Part shown: one piece after another, positions 1-5,580 of the stretch
How positions within the stretch are numbered: position 1 is the stretch's first letter
How the letters are laid out: every line of letters begins with the position of its first letter
Assembly (NCBI GenBank): GCA_905478725.1
Contig: CAJQJT010000172.1
Span: forward strand, 1-5,982
Direction of reading: 5' to 3'
Length of the DNA stretch: 5,982 nucleotides
Source: an uncultured Pseudomonadales bacterium
GTDB taxonomy: Bacteria > Pseudomonadota > Gammaproteobacteria > Pseudomonadales > Porticoccaceae
Program-made: the position numbers and the translations under genes
The notes under the pieces: model-generated
What the model saw: only the letters and a program-made list of their open reading frames with translations
Told to the model about the DNA's origin: nothing
Databases searched by the model: none

Positions 1-1790
1 ACCGCAGAGACTGGATACTGATCATTGTAGTTGGGCAGGGTAAAGCTGAGGAATCCGCTGGCACTCTGATCGGCATAGTTGCCGCTGATTTTCATAGGTG
101 GGTAGAGTTCATTGGCCCAGGGAAAGACCTGGCGAGTTGATTGGGAATCAATTCGTGCTGCCCAGGCCCATTCGGCCTCGGTGGGCAGTCGGTAGCCATG
201 AGCATCCCAGTCAATGCCGGTAATACGCCCATCTGCAACAATATAAAATTCGGGCAATCCCTCTTTGCGGCTCAACCAGTTGCAGAACAGTGCGGCATCT
301 TCCCAGCTCACTTTAACTACCGGCTGATCCGCCATATCGAGGGTTTGGCCTTTTACTGCAGTTGAACTGTGTCGATCTTTCCAGCGCTTAAATTGGCTAT
401 TGGTGGTTTCATTGGTGGCCAGATAAAAAGGTCGTTCCAGGCGCACGGAGCGCTCTGCTTCATTGGCGCGCCTGCCAGGCTGACGGCGCGGTGCACCGAG
501 CATGAATTGTTCATTGGGTTGAAACAGTTTGAGTTTGCCGCCGACCGATGTCTTGATTGTCGCCGGTCGCGAGGCCCAATAGGCTTGCTCCAATGTCAGC
601 AGCTCTATAGTCAGTGATTGCTGATGGGCTGGCCTAGGAGTCACCGTCATAGACTTGGTTTCGTAACCGCTCTTTTGGATGCTGATGCTATGAGGCTTGG
701 CGTTTAGGGAGAGGGTCTGACTGCCGCTACCGCGGCGTTTTCCGTCCACTAAAATAACGGCGTCAGCCGGTGTGATGTTGAGCCTTACTGTGCCTATATT
801 GGGGGTGAGACTAACGCTGATTTGGCTCTGTTGTTCGGGCTTTACCCTGACCGATCGTTTGGCATTGAGATAGCCTTCGAGGAACAATTCAATCTTGTGC
901 GTGGCGAATGGTGCTACGGCCACATCCATTGGCGTGGTGCCTTTAAACTGTTTGTCGATGGTAATACTGGCCCCCTGGGGGGAGCTATTAATAGCCACTG
1001 TTCCATCGGCAACGATCATCTCGATCAATGGATGCTCGGCTTTGCTACCGGCTTTTACTCTGACCTGCTGCTGCAGCGTTTTGTAGCCAGGGGCCTTGAG
1101 GGTTAGCTGACTTCCGGTCTCCAGTACCTCTGCGCTCAATGGTGTCTGGCCAATCAGGCGCTGGTCGATAAATAATTCGGCACCCTCTGGCACTGTGCTG
1201 AATTCAACTTGGCCCCAGGCTGGCTGTAGGCTGATATCAATGGCTTGGGTTTTCCCCAGCCCCTCAATATCCACCTCTTGCTGTAGGGTGAAATAACGGT
1301 ATTTGGCAAATTCAAGCTTGTGAGCGCCGCGGCTAATGTCGCTGATGGTGCCGGGCACGCTAGCGACTTTCTTATCATCGATGGAAAGCTCAATATCGTC
1401 TAGTGTTGAGCGCACCAGCAAATTGCCCGGCAGTGGCTGCAGCGCCACGTCAATTTCTTGGGTGGCTTCACCGCTGACTTGGATGGTTTTGCGCAGGGGG
1501 TAGTAGCCGGGAGCTTGAGCGCTCAACTGATGCTCGCCTTTGAGCAACAGATAGTTGTCGCCAATATGGAATGCGAGACCGCCTAGATCCACCTCTGCTG
1601 TCGCCGGATCTAAACGCAGAATAATGGCCCGGGCAGCAAACAAAAAAACCAGTATGGCAATTGCCACAACCGTAAAGACAGTGGTGAATAACATGGCGGG
1701 CGAGGGGCCGCGGCGACCTGTGACTGGTTTTTTTTCCAGTGGCGTAAAGTCCGTGGCGGAGAGCGGTGTGGTATTTTTTGTATTGACCAT
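1..1790 (-). CDS. Membrane-anchored PEGA-repeat protein with C-terminal FGE/SUMF1-like domain (3' end cut by window)
   Basis: 596 codons are visible and the frame is still open at the left edge. The N-terminus is cytoplasmic and basic (KK, GRR near residues 20-27), followed by one membrane helix at about 33-54, so the rest should face the periplasm. Five tandem PEGA-like beta repeats follow at about 60-118, 122-188, 193-258, 263-328 and 333-397; typical cores are GTVAINSSPQGASITID and the APGY, LEGY and KSGY turns. From about 425 the sequence matches the FGE-sulfatase/SUMF1/EgtB/PvdO fold: MLGAP, NEAERSVRLERPFYLATNETTN, PVVKVSWEDAALFCNWLS and GYRLPTEAEWAWAAR. The family's copper-binding cysteines and GNVWEW-type motif would lie beyond the window, so catalysis cannot be judged. 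Some relatives are enzymes (formylglycine formation, sulfoxide synthesis) and others are only binding domains. ATG 1790 is the only ATG, GTG or TTG start after the in-frame upstream stop. A weak AGAAG lies 4 bases before it. Confidence 0.93.
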   Translation of the reverse strand, partial: MVNTKNTTPLSATDFTPLEKKPVTGRRGPSPAMLFTTVFTVVAIAILVFLFAARAIILRLDPATAEVDLGGLAFHIGDNYLLLKGEHQLSAQAPGYYPLRKTIQVSGEATQEIDVALQPLPGNLLVRSTLDDIELSIDDKKVASVPGTISDISRGAHKLEFAKYRYFTLQQEVDIEGLGKTQAIDISLQPAWGQVEFSTVPEGAELFIDQRLIGQTPLSAEVLETGSQLTLKAPGYKTLQQQVRVKAGSKAEHPLIEMIVADGTVAINSSPQGASITIDKQFKGTTPMDVAVAPFATHKIELFLEGYLNAKRSVRVKPEQQSQISVSLTPNIGTVRLNITPADAVILVDGKRRGSGSQTLSLNAKPHSISIQKSGYETKSMTVTPRPAHQQSLTIELLTLEQAYWASRPATIKTSVGGKLKLFQPNEQFMLGAPRRQPGRRANEAERSVRLERPFYLATNETTNSQFKRWKDRHSSTAVKGQTLDMADQPVVKVSWEDAALFCNWLSRKEGLPEFYIVADGRITGIDWDAHGYRLPTEAEWAWAARIDSQSTRQVFPWANELYPPMKISGNYADQSASGFLSFTLPNYNDQYPVSA

Positions 1791-2074
1791 AATTCTTCTA
1801 GTTTTGTTTGTGGCTGCGACTCTTTGCGACGCTAACTCTAATCACTCTATGGTGCCCGATGCCTTGCTAAACAGGTAGCCATGCTACTGAGGTTTGACTG
1901 GTCGCTTAATATTAGGACTCTCACTGGCGGTAATGGTTACATCGCGCTGGCAAGATTTTACGCCATTGTCGACGCAGTTCCGTTGCTGCCAGTGCGTTGG
2001 CTGAAAATATGCTGATTAAATAGCTTTTACTGAATAACTTTTACTAAATTGCTTTTTTCTAAATAGCTAGTTTT
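1791..2074 (-). other. 284-base gap between the TPR/PEGA-like gene and the PEGA-FGE gene
   Basis: This is the only sizeable non-coding stretch in the window and the only break in an otherwise tightly packed gene series. It holds the degenerate AT-rich tandem repeat (2017-2083, reaching into the upstream gene), an imperfect inverted repeat (1943-1996), a TGCGAC direct repeat (1815-1820 and 1825-1830), and a weak AGAAG ribosome site for the next gene. I see no convincing -35/-10 pair, although the AT-rich part could hide a promoter. No stem followed by a T-run is present on the minus strand, so no intrinsic terminator can be called. Read-through from the upstream operon is possible. Confidence 0.7.
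1943..1996 (-). other. Imperfect inverted repeat in the intergenic gap
   Basis: Arms CGCGCTGGCA (1943-1952) and TGCCAGTGCG (1987-1996) can pair at 9 of 10 positions, with one mismatch and a 34-base loop. The long loop and the absence of a T-run after it on the transcribed strand argue against an intrinsic terminator. It could be an mRNA fold or a protein site, or it could be chance. Confidence 0.3.
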
Positions 2075-2083
2075 CTAAATAGC
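2017..2083 (-). repeat. Degenerate tandem repeat (14-16 bp units, about 4.5 copies) across a stop codon
   Basis: On the plus strand the units read TAAATAGCTTTTAC (2017-2030), TGAATAACTTTTAC (2031-2044), TAAATTGCTTTTTTC (2045-2059), TAAATAGCTAGTTTTC (2060-2075), then TAAATAGCC, which begins at 2076. The 13-base string TTTTCTAAATAGC occurs exactly twice, at 2055-2067 and 2071-2083. The last unit includes the final codons and TAG stop of the TPR/PEGA-like gene. The pattern suggests slippage or duplication of the gene's 3' end, with unit lengths that are not multiples of three. Confidence 0.75.
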
Positions 2084-3505
2084 CTCGTTACAGCTGATAC
2101 TAATCGGCTGATCCAAGCCCTGACCTGTAACTGTGAACTCAACCCTGACATCGCGAAACCCCATCCTTGTACCGGCAACTATATAGCGGCCGGGCTTTAG
2201 GGAAACGGCGGTTTTGTCGAAGACGCCTAATTTGGCTACCCTAAACAATGTGACATCTGTAGTGCTGTCCGAGGTAAGCATAACTTGAATTGGGGTCTGC
2301 GAGGCTTTAAGTACCTTCCGCAGCGTACTTATCTGCTGTTGTAACACTGGTCCTGGATTGCGTATTCCACTGGCATCCTGAAGGACTTTTTGGCCGCGGC
2401 GAAACTGACTAATTGCAGAGAGGGCCAGAGGATCGCTAAGGGTTTTTTTAATCCGCTTATCGAGATCGGCACGCACGCTCACCGGGATCTGCTTTACTCT
2501 AACATCAGTGAGAGTGCCATCAGTTGCCAGCAACTGTTTATAGATCTCCAGGGCCTGCTGCCATTCTTCCTGAGCCTCAAATTTGGTTGCCTCAAGTATG
2601 CGCTCGCTGACCCAGAGCTGAGAGCGCCGTGTCTCTACCTGAGCCAGTGCCTGGGCAACAGCAGAATTGGCCTGATAAACAGTACCGGCCTGTTCGAAGG
2701 CTCTAGTCGCTGCCTCAAACATATTTTTGTCCAAGGCGCGGAAGCCATCGCTCATAAAGCCGCGAAAGCGCTGTTCAGTAATTTTCTGTTGGCTTGAGGC
2801 GAGGGCGGCAGCGGCTTTTCTATGTTCCGGGTCGGCGGTAACTGCCTCAGTAAAAGCCTGCTCAGCTCGATCCAATCTATCCAGCGCGAGCAATTTATCA
2901 CCTCGTTCCATGGCGTCGATAACCGTTGGCAGACCTTGGACTCGCTGGCTTAGGCGCATCACTGTCCGGTTTTCTGGGGCAATGGCGGTGGCCAATGCTG
3001 TGGCACTAACCGCTGTGCTAAGCACGGAGTTTTCTATGGCTGCAGTGGCTTCAGAAATGGCTTGTTCAAGGAGCGATTCCGCTTTGCTTTCCAATTCGGT
3101 GAGGCCGTCCAAGGCCTTCTGATAACTGCTGACTGCATCGCTGTAGTCGCCAAAGCCATACTCTTTATCTCCGCGCTCAACCGCTTTTTGCGCCTGCTTA
3201 AATTCAAACTCGCCCCACTGATCTACGCCTTGCTCATTAAACAGGCGGTCACGGCGCTGAATAATTTCCGCCAATATTGTTTGCGCTTCTTGTCGGTATT
3301 TGGTTTTTTGCGCTGCGGTGGATGGGCTGACAACTGTGGGGGATGCAACTAGGCTTCGCTGTGATTGATCGGTGCCACTGATCCAGGGTTCAGAGACCAA
3401 ATTAGGTAATACAAAAATCACTCCAGAGGCCAACAGCAGCAAAAGGGCTACGGCGAGCTTTTGTATCCCTTTTTGTTTGCTGTCGGTGGTGGTTGGCTTA
3501 TCCAT
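2075..3505 (-). CDS. Membrane-anchored TPR-like protein with C-terminal PEGA-like domain
   Basis: 476 residues. A short basic cytoplasmic N-terminus (KQKGIQK) leads into one hydrophobic helix at about 16-37, then a probable linker to residue 65. The body is alpha-helical with TPR-like or coiled units at about 108-140 (GDKEYGFGDYSDAVSSYQKA), 198-230 (GDKLLALDRLDRAEQAFTEA), 248-280 (FRALDKNMFEAATRAFEQA) and 300-330 (EEWQQALEIYKQLL). The last 70 residues form a beta-rich domain like PEGA: PIQVMLTSDSTTDVTLFRV, then KPGRYIVAGTRMGFRDVRVE, ending ISCNEAI. The likely place is the inner membrane facing the periplasm, with the TPR-like part binding partners. It starts 3 bases after the stop of the lipoprotein gene before it and has no clear Shine-Dalgarno sequence, which fits translational coupling. 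Its C-terminal fold resembles the PEGA repeats of the next gene, so the two may act together. The exact function is unknown. Confidence 0.93.
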   Translation of the reverse strand: MDKPTTTDSKQKGIQKLAVALLLLLASGVIFVLPNLVSEPWISGTDQSQRSLVASPTVVSPSTAAQKTKYRQEAQTILAEIIQRRDRLFNEQGVDQWGEFEFKQAQKAVERGDKEYGFGDYSDAVSSYQKALDGLTELESKAESLLEQAISEATAAIENSVLSTAVSATALATAIAPENRTVMRLSQRVQGLPTVIDAMERGDKLLALDRLDRAEQAFTEAVTADPEHRKAAAALASSQQKITEQRFRGFMSDGFRALDKNMFEAATRAFEQAGTVYQANSAVAQALAQVETRRSQLWVSERILEATKFEAQEEWQQALEIYKQLLATDGTLTDVRVKQIPVSVRADLDKRIKKTLSDPLALSAISQFRRGQKVLQDASGIRNPGPVLQQQISTLRKVLKASQTPIQVMLTSDSTTDVTLFRVAKLGVFDKTAVSLKPGRYIVAGTRMGFRDVRVEFTVTGQGLDQPISISCNEAI

Positions 3506-3508
3506 AGA

Positions 3509-4711
3509 TCAGGGTGTAGTCCGTTCTTGCTGATAGATCTTTCCCAGTAGTTCTTGCCACTGCTGATACTGTGCCTGCACTGTACCTGTGAGGGTCACGG
3601 TGCGATCTTCCAGTTCAATGACTTGGGGTGCGATTTCAGCTTCCAGCGAAGAGCCCATCTCGGCTACGGATTCATTGTACTCAGAGGCCTTTTGTTTTTT
3701 GTCGAGACCGGCTTTGAGCACAAAGCCACCCACTGCTGCAGTCGCGGTGCCAGCATCATCTGCAATGCCAGTGCGTGCCTGGGAGCGTCCATAGATACCT
3801 GCCAAAATAGCGCCAATACCACTGATAATCTGTTTGTTGCCCTGTTTGTTTAGCTGTCGTGCGCGGACTACTGAGTCGTAGGATGAGCGGCGAAAGTCTT
3901 GGTAGGCGAGGTGCATCTGTTGAGAGAAGCCGTCGTAGTAATCTTGCATGCGATCTATATAGAGGTAGTCGCGCTCGCGTATTTTTCGCACTCGCATGAG
4001 GATACTGTCGTTTTCTGCGGGCAGTCTGGCGATGCTTAAAATACCTTTGCGATTTTCCTTGATGTAGTTATCAAAGGCCTCGGGAGAAAACTGTTGAGCA
4101 AAGCGCAGCTCGGAAATGGTGCGCAGTTCTTCGGCACGCTGATCGCTGATCTTTTTTTCACGATAGCTGAGCAGGTCATTGGCGACGCGAATAAACAGAT
4201 TTTGGAAGGGGTCGCCAAGGCTTTTTAAGCGTCTGTCGTAGGCGTATTTTCCGGTGGTCTGTTTGTAGCGTTTGGTAAACCACTTTTTGCCACTGCTGTC
4301 TGTGGCAGTGATTTCTAGGTCCATGGTTTCACCGTCGGACTGATGAATCGTGCCGCTGATATAGAGATCCATAATCACGTCGCTGCTGGGGGTGACACGT
4401 ATGGCACCCCAGGCTCCGCTTTTTTCCAGTACTTTGCCGAGCTGATTGGAAAAATAAATTGCCTCGGCGTAACGCACTTCGGGAAAGACAGTGTCATCTT
4501 CATCGGTGAGATAGAGGCCATCATTTAATGTGGGTATGCCTACATCTAATAAGGTTTCCACTGGATAGGCTCTAGAGGGGGTGTCGAGAGTCAGCTGCGT
4601 CGACGAGGTAACTTTGTCCACTGCGGCGCTGGCAAAGTTGCAGCCGACTAGTAGAAATAGGGCTAGAGCCGCAAGTTGGCTTGGTTTAGATAAGATTAGG
4701 CGATTACTCAT
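3509..4711 (-). CDS. Conserved uncharacterised probable lipoprotein
   Basis: 400 residues. The N-terminus has a signal peptide ending in a good lipobox, LVGC, with Cys24 as the predicted lipidated residue; Asn at +2 is not the classic inner-membrane Asp, so the outer membrane is plausible. Mature-region landmarks are YPVETLLDVGIPTLNDG (about 49-65), FPEVRYAEAIYF (76-87), GAWGAIRVTP (99-108), a beta-rich part with SGTIHQSDGETMDLEITATD (119-138), RLPAENDSILMRVRKIRERD (229-248), and a Gly/Ala-rich hydrophobic stretch (about 291-336) resembling glycine-zipper membrane segments. The C-terminus has ELEDRTVTLTGTVQAQYQQW. From memory this resembles a conserved hypothetical family in proteobacteria without an assigned role; I could not search it. 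It follows the Ser/Gly-rich gene by 15 bases and precedes the TPR/PEGA-like gene by 3, so it is part of that operon. No catalytic motif is visible, and a structural or assembly role is inference. Confidence 0.93.
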   Translation of the reverse strand: MSNRLILSKPSQLAALALFLLVGCNFASAAVDKVTSSTQLTLDTPSRAYPVETLLDVGIPTLNDGLYLTDEDDTVFPEVRYAEAIYFSNQLGKVLEKSGAWGAIRVTPSSDVIMDLYISGTIHQSDGETMDLEITATDSSGKKWFTKRYKQTTGKYAYDRRLKSLGDPFQNLFIRVANDLLSYREKKISDQRAEELRTISELRFAQQFSPEAFDNYIKENRKGILSIARLPAENDSILMRVRKIRERDYLYIDRMQDYYDGFSQQMHLAYQDFRRSSYDSVVRARQLNKQGNKQIISGIGAILAGIYGRSQARTGIADDAGTATAAVGGFVLKAGLDKKQKASEYNESVAEMGSSLEAEIAPQVIELEDRTVTLTGTVQAQYQQWQELLGKIYQQERTTP

Positions 4712-4726
4712 GGTTGATCACTTTGG

Positions 4727-5578
4727 CTAACTCTGATTCTTTATACGTCTGTATTCATCCCAGAGTTTCTCTCTGAGTACTGGGTCTTGTTCTTTGCTGG
4801 CTGCGTCACGAATTTGACGCAGGACTATATCATCCCCCTGGCCGTCATCAATATCCTCCGGGATAGGAATGATATCTCTGTCCTCTTGGCCTGCAGCGCC
4901 GGCGGATTGGTTGCCGGAGCCTTCAGGGCCCTCGTCTCCTTCCCCTTCAGTAGCTCCAGGCTTGGCTCCCTCGGCGGCACGCTGTTCTACGGAAGCGCTG
5001 CGATCAGAGCCCCCTTCACCAGCTTCTTCAAACAATGGCTCGTCACTGTCGATGCCGCCACTAGAGCCACTGGGGCTGAGAATGTCTATATCACTTGAGC
5101 CGCCATCGCCGCCCATAACCGTATCGTCAAATTCTTCTAGTGACGCGTCTAGAGCTTCGTCTAGGTTCTCGGTGCTTTCTTCGCCGCCAGCACTTGAAGA
5201 GCCGTCAGCGCCAGAAGAGCCATCAGCGCCAGAAGAGCCGTCAGCGCCTGAAGGCCCCTCAGAACTTGCAGAGCCGTCAGCGCCAGAGGGCGACCCACCA
5301 GATGGTGAGGGACTGCCGCCGGGAGAGGGCATGCCGCCGCCGGGACTGGGAGAACTTGGCGGTAGACCAGATGATCCACCTCCGGAAGAAGAGGGCATTG
5401 GTGACCCGGAACTGGTGGGAGAGGGCATCTGACAGCTGCTCAAAACGAGAGTCAAAATAGTAGTTGCTGCTATTTTGAGGGGCAAGTTCAGAGGCCATTC
5501 AATAGGTGATCTAATCGACAATCGCGGCGCCTTTAGCGCTGACCCTTGGCAAGAATTTGTAGTGAAGGCTCTACCCAT
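4727..5578 (-). CDS. Ser/Gly/Pro-rich probable lipoprotein with conserved charged C-terminal tail
   Basis: 283 residues from ATG 5578. A hydrophobic segment, KIAATTILTLVLSSC, ends in a lipobox with Cys49 and Gln at +2, which fits outer-membrane sorting. The leader before it is unusually long (about 34 residues). TTG codons at residue 20 (AAAGG 8 bases upstream) or residue 32 would give a normal signal peptide. The ATG is favoured because it forms TAATG with the stop of the gene before it. Residues 51-135 are low complexity (Ser, Gly, Pro, with SGADGS repeats). Residues 133-230 are acidic with Gly/Ser linkers. The only part that looks folded is the tail at about 233-280: DIIPIPEDIDDGQGDDIV, then RQIRDAASKEQDPVLREKLW and DEYRRIK, likely helical. 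The picture is a lipid-anchored flexible tether with a C-terminal binding helix. No enzyme motif is seen and the partner is unknown. Confidence 0.88.
   Translation of the reverse strand: MGRAFTTNSCQGSALKAPRLSIRSPIEWPLNLPLKIAATTILTLVLSSCQMPSPTSSGSPMPSSSGGGSSGLPPSSPSPGGGMPSPGGSPSPSGGSPSGADGSASSEGPSGADGSSGADGSSGADGSSSAGGEESTENLDEALDASLEEFDDTVMGGDGGSSDIDILSPSGSSGGIDSDEPLFEEAGEGGSDRSASVEQRAAEGAKPGATEGEGDEGPEGSGNQSAGAAGQEDRDIIPIPEDIDDGQGDDIVLRQIRDAASKEQDPVLREKLWDEYRRIKNQS
5196..5285 (-). repeat. 18-bp in-frame tandem repeat coding SGADGS-type hexapeptides
   Basis: Five consecutive 18-bp units run at 5196-5213, 5214-5231, 5232-5249, 5250-5267 and 5268-5285. Plus-strand consensus is GAAGAGCCGTCAGCGCCA. 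Units 1 to 3 differ at one or two positions, unit 4 is diverged, and unit 5 is close to the consensus. They encode the Gly-Ala-Asp-Gly-Ser-Ser array at about residues 98-128 of the lipoprotein. Unit length is a multiple of three, so copy-number change alters tether length without a frameshift. Confidence 0.85.
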
Positions 5579-5580
5579 TA
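5576..5580 (-). promoter_or_regulatory. TAATG stop/start overlap (translational coupling)
   Basis: The TAA stop of the TonB-like gene (5580-5578) shares one base with the ATG of the lipoprotein gene (5578-5576). No strong Shine-Dalgarno sequence precedes this ATG, so ribosomes ending the first gene probably restart on the second. This is the main support for the ATG as the start, despite the long leader it gives. Confidence 0.6.

Noticed and set aside
1728..1740. T-run as a possible terminator
   Set aside because: It is inside the PEGA-FGE coding region (Glu-Lys-Lys codons) and has no GC-rich stem beside it.
1555..1878. Plus-strand open frame of 107 codons with a hydrophobic C-terminal part
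   Set aside because: Most of it is antisense to the N-terminus and membrane helix of the PEGA-FGE gene. The hydrophobic stretch mostly reflects T-rich sequence at that gene's start.
1947..1992. CTGGCA/TGCCAG hairpin as an intrinsic terminator
   Set aside because: The 34-base loop is long and no T-run follows on the transcribed strand; it is kept only as an inverted repeat.
2390..2797. Plus-strand open frame of 135 codons
   Set aside because: It lies fully inside the TPR/PEGA-like gene on the other strand, which has clear membrane, helical-repeat and PEGA-like signals.
5196..5285. Possible CRISPR array from regular repeats
   Set aside because: The units are directly adjacent with no unique spacers and are in frame with a coding sequence.
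5161..5379. Leu/Ala-rich minus-strand open frame of 72 codons
   Set aside because: It is an out-of-frame reading of the SGADGS repeat region in the lipoprotein gene.
4869..5432. Plus-strand open frame of 187 codons rich in Pro, Ser and Glu (EEPSAP repeats)
   Set aside because: It is antisense to the low-complexity repeats of the lipoprotein gene. The same 18-bp units stay open in several frames, and it has no folded-domain signature.
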